DNA from: Prochlorococcus sp. AG-363-J23
Lineage (GTDB): Bacteria; Cyanobacteriota; Cyanobacteriia; PCC-6307; Cyanobiaceae
Direction of reading: 5' to 3'
DNA length: 64,000 nucleotides
NCBI GenBank assembly: GCA_003280245.1
Contig: QCFN01000004.1
Location: 18,491 to 82,490, forward strand
Position numbers and translations under genes: made by a program
The notes under the pieces: generated by a model
What the model was told of the DNA's origin: nothing
What the model saw: the letters and a program-made list of their open reading frames with translations, nothing else
Database searches by the model: none
In this document: positions 42,615 through 55,909 of the stretch, piece after piece
How positions within the stretch are numbered: position 1 is the stretch's first letter
Layout of the letters: each line of letters opens with the position of its first letter

Positions 42615-43043
42615 TTGGAATTCCTATTATTCCTAACACCTGAGGCGAAAGAGGCCATAGATCTATTGAAGCAAGCAAATGTCTCAGTTATCGAGGATGC
42701 AGCTCCATGTTGGCAAAAATCAAGACTTTATGGAGCCTTTCAGAAAGAAAAAATGATGCTAATCATCTGCACTCAGAATATAAAAAGATCAGGGATAAAA
42801 AGTTCAATTAACTTAAACGAGACATTACTACATGAGAGTGTACATGTAGCTCAATACTGCAATAAAGATAAGCCAATAGGAATATCAAAACACAACATGA
42901 AATTATCACCTATGAAGAAACAATTTCTAGAGATATCCAGCAAAATCTCCAACAAAAAAAACAGCAGAGCCAAAGAACGTGAAGCTTATTGGCTAGAGAA
43001 AAAACCAAATATGGTCATATCGGCACTAAAAAAATATTGCTAG
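42615..43043 (+). CDS. conserved protein with HExxH motif, possible zinc peptidase-like
   Basis: 142 residues. LNETLLHESVHVAQYC contains His73-Glu74-x-x-His77 in a helix, and a second conserved-looking acid-rich segment AKEREAYWLEKK follows about 45 residues later (a possible third ligand). This arrangement is typical of minimal metallopeptidases but could be structural. No signal peptide. The frame begins with a TTG at 42615 because a stop lies just upstream; the exact start is uncertain. Confidence 0.7.
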   Translation: MEFLLFLTPEAKEAIDLLKQANVSVIEDAAPCWQKSRLYGAFQKEKMMLIICTQNIKRSGIKSSINLNETLLHESVHVAQYCNKDKPIGISKHNMKLSPMKKQFLEISSKISNKKNSRAKEREAYWLEKKPNMVISALKKYC

Positions 43044-43283
43044 AAAGCAAATCAAGACTTACATAGAAATCACTAGAATTCTTGCAATCAAATTAGATTT
43101 CTCACAAGCTCTTAAACTATAGTTTGTTATTTATAAATCATATTTTCTCGAGGAGTATATCTAGATTATTAGCGCCAAGTAATTCAATTATCTAAAACAC
43201 CTTAACTAAAGCAATCAATCTTTTCGATAGACTTTTTCTAAAGAAACAACTTTCAAGCCATGTCTGTAAATCTTCAATTTTGG
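43044..43283. other. AT-rich spacer
   Basis: No gene seen between the HExxH protein and the groEL terminator. Confidence 0.5.
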
Positions 43284-43320
43284 TAAAAAAAAGAGGGACA
43301 ATAAGCCCCTCTTTTTTTTA
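43284..43320 (-). terminator. Rho-independent terminator of groESL (usable on both strands)
   Basis: GAGGG / CCCTC stem flanked by long A and T runs (AAAAAAAAGAGGG ... CCCCTCTTTTTTTT), 56 bases past the groEL stop. Confidence 0.85.
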
Positions 43321-43375
43321 CCTCCAAGGTTCTTTAATCCTTAGAAAATAACAACAAAATCTAACATGAAAACTA

Positions 43376-45076
<1,701 letters not shown>

Positions 45077-45388
45077 TTAATTCACAACAGCCAAAATGTC
45101 CTTCTCGGACAGGAGCACGTACTCATCTCCACCTAATTTGATATCGGTGCCGGCGTACTTGCTATACAAAACCTTGTCACCAACACCTACTTCAGGGGTT
45201 TGACGAGAACCATCGTCGTTGCGCTTACCAGGACCAACCTGAGCAACTTCGCCAACCTGAGGTTTTTCTTTTGCCGTATCAGGCAACAAAATGCCTCCGG
45301 CAGTTTTTTCCTCTGATTCAGAGACTTTTACAAAAACACGATCTCCAAGAGGCTTAACTGTGGAGACGCTGAGAGAAACAGCTGCCAT
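45077..45388 (-). CDS. groS: co-chaperonin GroES
   Basis: 103 residues from ATG 45388 ([20 protein letters not shown]): mobile loop [20 protein letters not shown] and the C-terminal [14 protein letters not shown]. An in-frame start further upstream (45445) would overlap the CIRCE element and is not used. First gene of groESL. Confidence 0.97.
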   Translation of the reverse strand: MAAVSLSVSTVKPLGDRVFVKVSESEEKTAGGILLPDTAKEKPQVGEVAQVGPGKRNDDGSRQTPEVGVGDKVLYSKYAGTDIKLGGDEYVLLSEKDILAVVN

Positions 45389-45438
45389 GGGTGAATGCAG
45401 GGGCAAGAACAGGGCGAAAACGCCGCAATCGACCAGAG

Positions 45439-45465
45439 TTAGCACTCCTGGTCATTGAGTGCCAA
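45439..45465 (-). promoter_or_regulatory. CIRCE operator (HrcA site)
   Basis: TTAGCACTC (45439-45447), nine-base spacer, GAGTGCCAA (45457-45465): the consensus is TTAGCACTC-N9-GAGTGCTAA, with one mismatch. It lies 50-77 bases upstream of the groES ATG, so HrcA would repress groESL. The divergent atpD gene starts 143 bases away on the other strand. Confidence 0.9.
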
Positions 45466-45581
45466 CCTATTCGCCGTCATGGCAAATCGGCCACTGTCGA
45501 TCTGTGCGGGTGACCGAACCCCTTTATTCAGGTTCACTCACAGTGGTAATGTTGCGCATCTTGAAAAGGTCTGCGTTTTAA

Positions 45582-47093
<1,512 letters not shown>

Positions 47094-47157
47094 ACTTAAT
47101 CCTGCCTTTTCAACCTCTCAGCCCGTTTCATTCTTCCCTTAACACCACATTTATCCC

Positions 47158-47568
47158 ATGCCACTCACACTCCGCGTGCTGGCGCCAGACCAAAGCGTTT
47201 TTGACTCCAAAGCAGATGAGGTGATTCTTCCGAGTACCACAGGGCTTATAGGAATCCTTCCTGGACACATATCTTTAGTAACAGCTTTAGATATTGGTGT
47301 AATGCGAGTTCTTACTGATGGTTCCTGGAATTCAATAGCGTTAATGGGAGGTTTTGCAGAAGTAGATTCTGATGATGTAACTGTCTTAGTGAATGCAGCA
47401 GAACTAGGGAACAATATTGATGCAAGTACAGCTGAATCTGACTTGCAAAATGCAAAGAATGACCTAAATAAATTAGAAGGTCAAGATCTACCAACCGAAA
47501 AGTTAAAAGCTCAACAAAATCTAGACAAAGCCAGAGCCAGATTCCAAGCAAGTAAGACTGATAATTAG
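47158..47568 (+). CDS. atpC: ATP synthase F1 epsilon subunit
   Basis: 136 residues: LTLRVLAPDQSVFDSKADEV, then IGILPGHISLVTALDIGVMR and a C-terminal helix hairpin (LQNAKNDLNKLEGQDLPTEK, KAQQNLDKARARFQAS). Inhibitory/regulatory subunit of F1. 82 bases after atpD. Confidence 0.95.
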   Translation: MPLTLRVLAPDQSVFDSKADEVILPSTTGLIGILPGHISLVTALDIGVMRVLTDGSWNSIALMGGFAEVDSDDVTVLVNAAELGNNIDASTAESDLQNAKNDLNKLEGQDLPTEKLKAQQNLDKARARFQASKTDN

Positions 47569-47620
47569 CAAGAATTCAGGTAAAATTTCCACAACAAATT
47601 AATTTTTAAAAATAGAAGTA

Positions 47621-48289
47621 GTGGGTATTAATTTTTTTCTTGACAGTGCAAATCCTAGAATCTGGGAAAAACTTCTTCCAACAGGAATTTTCACAGGAAT
47701 AACAACCAATCCAACACTTCTACGAGAGAACGATCAACCTTGCGAGCTAAAACATCTTAAGTACTTATCTAAAGAGGCCGAATCATATGGATGCAAAGAG
47801 ATTCACCTTCAAGCATGGGGTAATAACTTTTACGAAATTGAGAAATGTAGCTTTGAATTAAGTCAATTAGAAACTGATTCACTAAAGGTTTATATAAAGC
47901 TACCTATTACAAGAACTGGAAGCGAAGTTGCAAGGAAGCTAATTAAATCACGTCTTAATGTAACTTTCACTGCTTGCTTTCATGCTCATCAAGTATTAAT
48001 AGCCAGCGCGTTAGGGGCAAACTATGTAGCCCCATACTTAGGAAGGATTAATGACAAGATCGGGAATGGCATTAAAGAAGTTTCTTCGATGCAGATCGCT
48101 CTTCAGAACACAAAAAGTAAGTGCAAAATTCTTGCCGCAAGTATAAGAAGAATTGAGGAGCTTCTTATACTTAGTAAGAAAGGTATTGACACTTTTACTC
48201 TAAGGCCACAATTAGCTGAAAAATTTTTCCAATCAAATTACACAATAGAAGCAGATGCAAAATTCACACAGGATGCAAATTCACATTAA
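47621..48289 (+). CDS. transaldolase / fructose-6-phosphate aldolase-like protein
   Basis: 222 residues, near the size of FSA/TalC-type aldolases. FFLDSANPRIWE and GITTNPTLL open the barrel, the Schiff-base Lys93 is in VYIKLPITRTG, and GANYVAPYLGRINDKIGNG and ILAASIRRIEELL follow. It is more divergent than standard transaldolase, which cyanobacteria encode as a larger enzyme, so the substrate is uncertain. Start GTG at 47621; possibly cotranscribed with atpDC. Confidence 0.85.
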   Translation: MGINFFLDSANPRIWEKLLPTGIFTGITTNPTLLRENDQPCELKHLKYLSKEAESYGCKEIHLQAWGNNFYEIEKCSFELSQLETDSLKVYIKLPITRTGSEVARKLIKSRLNVTFTACFHAHQVLIASALGANYVAPYLGRINDKIGNGIKEVSSMQIALQNTKSKCKILAASIRRIEELLILSKKGIDTFTLRPQLAEKFFQSNYTIEADAKFTQDANSH

Positions 48290-48312
48290 AACCAAATTTT
48301 TCCGATTAAAAA

Positions 48313-48810
<498 letters not shown>

Positions 48811-48871
48811 CTAGATATTCAAAAGGTTTAAACATCGATCTAACCTAACAGTTCCAGACACCCTCCTTACC

Positions 48872-49669
48872 GTGTCTCAAGGTCTTCTGCTATTTGATAT
48901 TGATGGCGTTGTTCGTGATGTAGGAAGCAGCTACCGCAAAGCAATCCAAGAAACCGTGTTTCAATTTGCGAGGAGGCGTCCAAGCTCAAGTGAAATAGAT
49001 TCACTTAAAACCGAGGGCATTTGGAATAACGACTGGGAAGCAAGTTATGAACTCCTTAAACGAAGTCCAAATATCACGAAAGATTCATTAAATATCCCAA
49101 CCTTTCAAGAAGTAGTCGAAACTTTCAATAACTTCTACTTCGGTGGTGACCCCGAAGGCAAATCCTCGAGATGGAATGGATTCATTCGAAACGAAAAACT
49201 CTTAGTCGAAAAATCTGATTTTGATCTACTAGATCAAAATAATGTTATCTGGGGATTTGTTAGCGGTGCAGAATTATCTTCAGTTAGATTTGTTTTAGAA
49301 GAAAAGTTATCTCTAGATAATCCTCCAATAATTGCAATGGGAGATGCACCCGAGAAACCAAATCCAACAGGACTTATACAACTCGCAACTCTTCTAATTA
49401 AAAAAGAACTTGGAGCAGATAGCCCTCCCATAGCTTATCTTGGCGACACAATTGCTGATATCTATACAGTTCAAAGGGCAAAAGATAAAATACCTAATCA
49501 GAAATTTTTTAGTCTAGCTGTAGCGCCTCCCCATCTTCATTCAAAAGATCAAGAGAAGAATCGATTCCTATATGAAAAAAACTTAATATCTGCAGGTGCC
49601 GACAAAGTCTTACCTTCTACAAAGCAAGCAATTAAATATTCAATAGATTTCTTCTCAAGTCAGGTTTAA
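48872..49669 (+). CDS. HAD-superfamily phosphatase (TIGR01548-like)
   Basis: 265 residues. Motif I FDIDGVVRD (Asp9, Asp11), motif II GFVSGAE (Ser), motif III Lys in PEKPNPTGL, motif IV AYLGDTIADIY. Pattern DIDGVxxD at the start resembles the subfamily IA group found in cyanobacteria. Phosphatase of unknown substrate. Start GTG at 48872; convergent with pepP. Confidence 0.88.
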   Translation: MSQGLLLFDIDGVVRDVGSSYRKAIQETVFQFARRRPSSSEIDSLKTEGIWNNDWEASYELLKRSPNITKDSLNIPTFQEVVETFNNFYFGGDPEGKSSRWNGFIRNEKLLVEKSDFDLLDQNNVIWGFVSGAELSSVRFVLEEKLSLDNPPIIAMGDAPEKPNPTGLIQLATLLIKKELGADSPPIAYLGDTIADIYTVQRAKDKIPNQKFFSLAVAPPHLHSKDQEKNRFLYEKNLISAGADKVLPSTKQAIKYSIDFFSSQV

Positions 49670-49731
49670 TTCCGAAATAAATCATAAACTTTCTAAACCA
49701 AATTAGGACTTAAGCAAGAAACTCAAGATTC

Positions 49732-51057
49732 TTATCTCTGCATAGATTTAATTCCACTTAATGCTGCACTTGTCAAAACTTCATTACCTTCAGGAGTTAC
49801 AACGACATCATCTTCAATACGAATACCGATTCCTTTCCATTTCTCATCAATCTGAGGTTGACCTCCAGAAATCGGCAGGCGATCACTGATATATAAACCC
49901 GGCTCAACTGTTAACACCATTCCTGGTTCGAGTGCTATTGAGTAGTCACCTAGGCGATAAGCTCCTACATCATGAACATCCAAACCAAGCCAATGCCCTG
50001 TTCGATGCATATATAAATGTCGATATGCCTGTTGTTCTAGTAACCCATCAACACTTCCTTGCAAAAGGCCTAAATCAACCAGTCCTTCGACTAAAACCCG
50101 AACTGCTGTTTGATGCACCTCTTCTGCCTTATGACCTGGAGAAACCGAGGCAATTGCTTTTTGTTGTGCCTCCAAAACTAACTCATAAAGCACATATTGT
50201 TCTCCAGTAAATTTCCCATTAATTGGGAAAGTCCTTGTTATATCAGCGTTGTAATAATCAACTAGCGAGCAACCAGCATCTACCAGGAGCAAATCACCAT
50301 CTTTTAAGACATTATTGTTAGCGGTGTAATGCAAAACACAAGCATTATCACCCCCCGCCACAATTGATCCATATGCAGGACCCCGTGCACCCTGCTCAAG
50401 AAAATGCTTTTCAATTAATGCCTGAACGGTACGTTCATTTACACCTGGGGCAGTCATATCTCTAGCCAATTCATGTGCCTCAGCAGATATCCGAGCAGCC
50501 TCTTTGATACGAACAATCTCATCAGGAGTCTTACGTAAGCGAAGATTATGTAACAGAGGACAAGGAGCTATCAAAGAAAAAGCCGATGCTCCTGTTCTAG
50601 GAGCCTGATCAAGTTGTTGGGTCCAAACTTTTAGAACAAATTTTTCTATATGGGGATGCTTGCCTACACGAAAAGCAATCTGATCAGCACCTTCAAGATA
50701 GTCACCCAAGCGTTGCGGCAACTCAGATAAAGGATGAGCAAAATCAGCCCCATACAAAGACGTGGCTCCTTCGACACCTGAACGAGCACCATTCCAAACC
50801 TCTTCTTCTGAGGAACTGGGATGAACAAAAAGTACAAATCGCTCCCCCTCAGGGCGATGAGCTAAAAACAAGGCAACCGCGTCTGGCTCATCAAAACCGG
50901 TGAGATACCAAAAATCACTATTCTGACGAAAAGGATATTCACAATCAGCATGATGCGTCACCATTGGAGCAGCAGGAATCACTGCAGCACTTGCACCTAA
51001 TGAGTCGAAAAAACGATCACGTCGCTGACTAAACATGCTCAAATCAATCACAATCAA
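49732..51057 (-). CDS. pepP: Xaa-Pro aminopeptidase (aminopeptidase P)
   Basis: 441 residues. An N-terminal creatinase-like domain (FRQNSDFWYLTGFDEPDAVA) is followed by the pita-bread catalytic domain: LLLVDAGCSLVDYYNADITR (Asp ligands), HRTGHWLGLDVHD (His), LTVEPGLYI and GIRIEDDVVV (Glu ligands). Two metal ions, removes an N-terminal residue before proline. ATG at 51057. Confidence 0.95.
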   Translation of the reverse strand: MIVIDLSMFSQRRDRFFDSLGASAAVIPAAPMVTHHADCEYPFRQNSDFWYLTGFDEPDAVALFLAHRPEGERFVLFVHPSSSEEEVWNGARSGVEGATSLYGADFAHPLSELPQRLGDYLEGADQIAFRVGKHPHIEKFVLKVWTQQLDQAPRTGASAFSLIAPCPLLHNLRLRKTPDEIVRIKEAARISAEAHELARDMTAPGVNERTVQALIEKHFLEQGARGPAYGSIVAGGDNACVLHYTANNNVLKDGDLLLVDAGCSLVDYYNADITRTFPINGKFTGEQYVLYELVLEAQQKAIASVSPGHKAEEVHQTAVRVLVEGLVDLGLLQGSVDGLLEQQAYRHLYMHRTGHWLGLDVHDVGAYRLGDYSIALEPGMVLTVEPGLYISDRLPISGGQPQIDEKWKGIGIRIEDDVVVTPEGNEVLTSAALSGIKSMQR

Positions 51058-51233
51058 GACAAAACACCCACAGCGGGCGAAGATAGGAAAAGGATATCCC
51101 TAATCACGTCCTCTTTTTGCATGTTTCTTATGACCAGGATGAAATCACTCAGTCATTAAGTCTTTAAAGCACTTTACTAACCCCAAAGTTGATCAATCAC
51201 TTGACCATTTCCCAAATACACGGTTAAACAAGC
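51058..51233. other. divergent promoter region pepP / CNNM-like gene
   Basis: 175 bases without a gene. Confidence 0.5.
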
Positions 51234-52229
51234 ATGCATTCAGATCTAATAACATTAATAGTACTTATTATAGCTGTAATTACAGGCTCTGCTTTATGTT
51301 CTGGAATTGAAGCAGCGTATTTAACAGTAAATCCTTTAAGAGTGCAGGAACTCGCAGCGCGTCCTAAACCTATTAATGGTGCTCGTAGACTTGCAAAGCT
51401 TAGAAGGCAACTTGGCCGTACTCTATCCGTTCTAGTTATTGCCAACAACGGCTTCAATATCTTTGGGAGTCTAATGCTAGGTGGCTATGCTTCTTTCGTT
51501 TTTGAAAATAGAGAAATAAGTGCAATAGCAATGCCTATCTTTTCAATTGGACTAACTATTTCAGTGATTATGTTAGGAGAAATATTACCCAAATCGATTG
51601 GCAGCAGACTAGCATTACCTATCTCCCTAACTAGCGCACCATTCCTTCATATTCTTGGACTATTTATGCGTCCATTAGTCTTACTGATTGAGCACCTTTT
51701 ACCTTCAATAACAACAGAGAATGAATTAAATACTGATGAAGAAGAAATTAGACAGATGGCAAGACTAGGTTCCCAACAAGGACAAATTGAAGCCGATGAA
51801 GCGGCAATGATTGCAAAAGTTTTTCAGCTAAACGATCTCACTGCAAGAGATTTGATGAAGCCAAGAGTAACCGTTCCTACCCTTCATGGATCAGCTAAGC
51901 TAGATGCCTTAAGGAGCATCCTACTAACCAATAGCTCCAATTGGTGGGTAGTACTAGGTGAAGGAGTAGATAAGGTTTTAGGCTTAGCAAAGAGAGAGAG
52001 ACTATTAACAGCTTTACTTCAAGGGCGGGGAGAGCTTACCCCAGCAGATCTAAGTGAAGAAGTTAAATTTGTTCCCGAAATGATTCGAACCGATAAACTC
52101 CTATCTAGTTTCCAAGATGACAAGAATGGTGTAAGAGTTGTCGTAGATGAATTTGGTGGTTTTGTTGGCTTAATAGGCGCACAATCGGTTCTAGAGGTGT
52201 TAGCTGGATGGCGGCAACAATCAAACTAA
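51234..52229 (+). CDS. CNNM/CorC-like membrane protein (DUF21 + CBS domains)
   Basis: 331 residues. The DUF21 transmembrane domain (about 1-165; LIVLIIAVITGSALCSGIEA, LVIANNGFNIFGSLMLGGYA, VIMLGEILPKSIGSRLALPI) is followed by the EEEIRQMARLGSQQGQIEAD linker and two CBS motifs (LTARDLMKPRVTVPTL, VRVVVDEFGGFVGLIG). Related proteins transport magnesium or cobalt or are annotated as hemolysins. Ends by overlapping the next start (TAATG). Confidence 0.9.
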   Translation: MHSDLITLIVLIIAVITGSALCSGIEAAYLTVNPLRVQELAARPKPINGARRLAKLRRQLGRTLSVLVIANNGFNIFGSLMLGGYASFVFENREISAIAMPIFSIGLTISVIMLGEILPKSIGSRLALPISLTSAPFLHILGLFMRPLVLLIEHLLPSITTENELNTDEEEIRQMARLGSQQGQIEADEAAMIAKVFQLNDLTARDLMKPRVTVPTLHGSAKLDALRSILLTNSSNWWVVLGEGVDKVLGLAKRERLLTALLQGRGELTPADLSEEVKFVPEMIRTDKLLSSFQDDKNGVRVVVDEFGGFVGLIGAQSVLEVLAGWRQQSN

Positions 52230-53551
52230 TGGCAGTCGTTCCATCTACTCCTGAGCGTTGTCGCCAATTGCTCAAAAAGTGGCGAAATAATCTTTACCTA
52301 AACAAAAGAGAGCAAAGTCAATTAGCAGGAGATTTAATTTTACTCGATCTTCAATTAGAAAGACTAATTCAAAGGAAAATTCGTATTTCTGTTTTCGGGA
52401 GAGTTGGGGTAGGCAAATCAAGTCTTCTGAACGCCCTAATAGGTCACAAAATCTTTCAAACTGATGTAGCGCATGGCTCAACTCGTGTTCAAAAAAGTGT
52501 GAATTGGGAACAACCCATCAAAACACTTTCAAAAATAGAATTAGTTGATACTCCAGGAATAGATGAAATAGGTGCTGCAGCAAGACACCGTTTGGCATCC
52601 CGAATTGCAATGCAATCTGACCTTGTACTTATGGTTCTTGATAGTGACATAACATCAATAGAACTTGAAGCACTACAAGTTCTTCTCAGAAGTGGTAAAC
52701 CCACTGAGCTTGTCTTAAATCGTTGTGACCAATGGACTCAAAATCAAAAGAATGAACTCCTTGCAAGTATCTATGATCGATTACCTCGAGCAGCAAAAGG
52801 ACTAAAAATCCAAACAGTTTCAGCAGCACCCCGCAAAGCCAAGCTTCTAGCGAACGGAAAAGTAAGAAGCTATTCAAGAAACCCTGAAGTAGGTGACTTC
52901 AAATCTTTCCTAGTCAACGTACTGACTAAACAAGGAGAACTGCTGCTGGCACTGAATTCCCTAAGACAGGCAGCCCATTTTTGCCAAGCCATTAAAAGAG
53001 GGAGACTTGAAAGAAGAAAAGAAGAAGCTCAAAGTTTAATCGGACGTTATGCCGCAATTAAAGCTTCTGGAGTAGCCGCCAACCCATTCGTCATTCTAGA
53101 TTTAGCCGGCGGGCTTGCCTGTGACACAGCATTAGTACTTCAACTTTGCAAACTGTATGGGATCCATCTTCGTGGGCCGGCTGCAAGACAAATGCTTTCA
53201 AAAGTATCAAGCTACAACGCACTACTAGGCGGGGCACAAATAGGCATTCAACTTGTGCTTGGTTCAATAAAACAACTATTAATTTTAGCCGTACCTATTA
53301 GCGGAGGGATGACCTTGGCTCCAGCAGCTCCCATAGCCTTAGCTCAAGCTGCACTAGCTGTTCATGCAACAAAACTTACTGGTCGGCTTACCGCGAAAGA
53401 ACTACTAAAAGGAAAGCAACAATATGGAGTACAACCCGAAGCAATGTTGAGACGACTTGCCTCAAGCGACCCGGAAGTCAACTACCTTCTAGGTAATTGG
53501 AGATATTGGCGAGCAAGCTCACGACGTAGCCTTAAAGTCCTACTGCCATGA
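52229..53551 (+). CDS. GTP-binding protein (Era-like GTPase with DUF697-type C-terminus)
   Basis: 440 residues from the ATG at 52229, which overlaps the stop of the CNNM-like gene (TAATG). An ATG at 52208 in the same frame would add 7 residues but overlap 22 bases. G1 FGRVGVGKSSLLNALIG, G3 LVDTPGIDEIG, G4 NRCD. The C-terminal half is hydrophobic (GGMTLAPAAPIALAQAALAV), as in YcjF/DUF697-type membrane-associated GTPases. Coupled both upstream and, by ATGA, with nadD. Confidence 0.9.
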   Translation: MAVVPSTPERCRQLLKKWRNNLYLNKREQSQLAGDLILLDLQLERLIQRKIRISVFGRVGVGKSSLLNALIGHKIFQTDVAHGSTRVQKSVNWEQPIKTLSKIELVDTPGIDEIGAAARHRLASRIAMQSDLVLMVLDSDITSIELEALQVLLRSGKPTELVLNRCDQWTQNQKNELLASIYDRLPRAAKGLKIQTVSAAPRKAKLLANGKVRSYSRNPEVGDFKSFLVNVLTKQGELLLALNSLRQAAHFCQAIKRGRLERRKEEAQSLIGRYAAIKASGVAANPFVILDLAGGLACDTALVLQLCKLYGIHLRGPAARQMLSKVSSYNALLGGAQIGIQLVLGSIKQLLILAVPISGGMTLAPAAPIALAQAALAVHATKLTGRLTAKELLKGKQQYGVQPEAMLRRLASSDPEVNYLLGNWRYWRASSRRSLKVLLP

Positions 53552-54129
53552 AGGGATCTATGAAGAAGATCGCCTTACTTGGAACAAGTGCTGATCCTCC
53601 AACATTCGGTCATCAGCTCTTATTAGAAGGTTTACTGACTCTGTTTCCAAACGTCGTTACTTGGGCAAGCAATAACCCAATGAAAAAACATATAGCTTCT
53701 CTAAATCAACGTGAAGATCTTCTGCAGGCCCTAGTTCAGACTATCGGGGATTCAAATCTCAGCTTTGTGAAGGAGATAAGTAGTCCTTGGGCGATAACTA
53801 CTCTTGAAAAAGCCGCAAAACTTTGGCCAAGCGCGGATTTCACCTTTGTTGTTGGTAGCGACCTCACTCAACAAATCCCGCAATGGGTAAATGTTAGAGA
53901 AGTGCTAAAAAGTGCTCGTATTGGCATTGCTCCACGTCAAGGATGGCCACTTAAAAAATCTGAACTTAATACGCTGAAGTCTTTAGGAGCACAAATCGAA
54001 TTTTTACCCCTAACAATTCCTGCCACAGCCAGTTCGTCACTTCGGAAAGATCCAGAGCCCCAAAATATTCCTCCCAGTATCTTACCAATACTAATCAAAC
54101 AAAGTCTGTACGGCTTCAATTCAAATTAA
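53548..54129 (+). CDS. nadD: nicotinate-nucleotide adenylyltransferase
   Basis: 193 residues. KKIALLGTSADPPTFGHQLL is the nucleotidyltransferase GxxxPPxxGH start; the first His of HxGH is replaced by Thr, as is usual for the cyanobacterial GTSADPPTxGHQ form. The ISSPWAITTLEKAAK and LTIPATASSSLRKD (ISSTxIR-type) motifs follow. Overlaps the GTPase gene by four bases and is followed four bases later by nadE: a NAD synthesis pair. Confidence 0.9.
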   Translation: MKGSMKKIALLGTSADPPTFGHQLLLEGLLTLFPNVVTWASNNPMKKHIASLNQREDLLQALVQTIGDSNLSFVKEISSPWAITTLEKAAKLWPSADFTFVVGSDLTQQIPQWVNVREVLKSARIGIAPRQGWPLKKSELNTLKSLGAQIEFLPLTIPATASSSLRKDPEPQNIPPSILPILIKQSLYGFNSN

Positions 54130-54133
54130 TGCT

Positions 54134-55828
54134 ATGAAAATAGCAATAGCTCAAATAAATCCACTAATAGGAGACCTTCTAGGGAATAAGCAACTAATAC
54201 TGAATGCCTACATAGAAGCTCTTAATCAACAGGCTGATCTATTGCTCACTCCGGAACTTTCCTTATGGGGATATCCCCCAAAAGATTTACTTCTTAGGCC
54301 AATACTTTTAAAGAAGCAAGCAAAAGTATTAGATAAATTAAGCGATGAAATTGCCTTAACAAAATCAGATGTACCTGTTTTAGTAGGCATAGCCGAACCA
54401 ACACCTGATGATCAATTGCCATCACTCTTCAATTCAATTGCAATAGTGCAAAAGTCTGGATGGAAGGTTATTACGCGAAAACAACTTCTTCCGACTTATG
54501 ATGTTTTTGACGAAAAGCGCTATTTCCGATCAAGTTCTTCGGGCAATACTCTAAAGTTGAAAGTGAAAGGGAAAACATGGAACTTAGGCATAACTATCTG
54601 TGAAGATCTTTGGGTAGACGAAAAAATCCAAGGTCAACGTTTAGCAGGACCAGATCCGATTGCCGCTCTCGCATCCCAAAATATCGATGTGTTAGTAAAT
54701 CTTTCTGCATCTCCATTCAGTCAATCCAAAGATGCTCTTCGTCTAAAACTAGCAAAAAGTGCTGCCGATCGACTGAGCTGTCCTGTGATATACGTCAACC
54801 AAGTAGGAGGTAATGATGAACTTGTCTTTGATGGTTGTAGCTTTGCTATCAACGAAAACTCTGATACAACTCTGAAGCTCTCATGCTGTCTAGAAGCATT
54901 TGCAGTATTGGATTTAAAAAACAAAGAAAGAAAGATTATTGAAGTCAGCCAAGATCCAACCGAGAAACTATTCCGAGTTCTAGTGCTTGGAGTACGAGAT
55001 TATGCAAGAAAATGTGGATTTGATCGTGCCTTATTAGGTCTTAGTGGAGGAATCGATTCAGCACTTGTAGCTGTAATAGCTTCTGCCGCCTTAGGAGGAA
55101 AAAACTTAACTGCTCTACTAATGCCATCACCTTGGAGTTCCGATGGTTCAATCTTAGACTCACAAAATTTGGCAGATCGACTCGAAATCTGCGCCATACA
55201 AGTTCCAATTACTACCTTAATGCAAAGTTATGAAGATGTTCTCAAAGTTCCTCTCGGCAAATGTCCAGAAGGGTTAACAGCAGAAAATCTACAATCAAGA
55301 ATACGTGGAACTCTTTTGATGGCATTGGCCAATCAAGAGGGGCATTTACTTCTATCCACAGGTAACAAATCAGAATTAGCCGTTGGCTACTGCACCTTAT
55401 ATGGAGATATGAATGGTGGACTATCAGTCATTGGCGACCTCTACAAAACAACCGTTTACCAATTATGTGAATGGCTTGATAGCCCCCTTTCCAATAAGGC
55501 TCGCAAAGAATTAGGACTTCCAAATACTAACGAACTAGTGGGGCAACTAATTCGAAAAAAACCACCAAGTGCTGAACTCAGTCCCAATCAACTTGATAGT
55601 GACTCATTACCTGAATATTCATTACTTGATCCAATTCTCAAATCTCTCATTGAAAAAAATATGACACCTGAAGAACTTATTGAAAATGGTTCTGAGGCCG
55701 CCTTAGTACATCGAATTCAAATGCTCATAAAAAAAGCAGAATTCAAGAGGCGTCAATCTCCACCCTTGCTAAAAGTTAGCAACCAAGCATTTGGCAGCGG
55801 TTGGCGCATACCGATAGCTGCTGTATAG
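54134..55828 (+). CDS. nadE: glutamine-dependent NAD+ synthetase
   Basis: 564 residues in two domains. The nitrilase-type glutaminase comes first: LTPELSLWGYPPKDLL (Glu), RKQLLPTYDVFDEKRYF (Lys), LGITICEDLWV (Cys). The synthetase follows with the PP-loop LGLSGGIDSALVAVI, then NLQSRIRGTLLMALANQ and STGNKSELAVGYCTLYGDMN. Makes NAD from deamido-NAD, ATP and glutamine. Directly after nadD. Confidence 0.97.
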   Translation: MKIAIAQINPLIGDLLGNKQLILNAYIEALNQQADLLLTPELSLWGYPPKDLLLRPILLKKQAKVLDKLSDEIALTKSDVPVLVGIAEPTPDDQLPSLFNSIAIVQKSGWKVITRKQLLPTYDVFDEKRYFRSSSSGNTLKLKVKGKTWNLGITICEDLWVDEKIQGQRLAGPDPIAALASQNIDVLVNLSASPFSQSKDALRLKLAKSAADRLSCPVIYVNQVGGNDELVFDGCSFAINENSDTTLKLSCCLEAFAVLDLKNKERKIIEVSQDPTEKLFRVLVLGVRDYARKCGFDRALLGLSGGIDSALVAVIASAALGGKNLTALLMPSPWSSDGSILDSQNLADRLEICAIQVPITTLMQSYEDVLKVPLGKCPEGLTAENLQSRIRGTLLMALANQEGHLLLSTGNKSELAVGYCTLYGDMNGGLSVIGDLYKTTVYQLCEWLDSPLSNKARKELGLPNTNELVGQLIRKKPPSAELSPNQLDSDSLPEYSLLDPILKSLIEKNMTPEELIENGSEAALVHRIQMLIKKAEFKRRQSPPLLKVSNQAFGSGWRIPIAAV

Positions 55829-55909
55829 ATTCCTCACAGTCTGGTCAGCAGCGGAATAGCTCGCCAACCTAAGAATAGCTAGGAAACCTCAAAAAATTCA
55901 CTTAAATAA

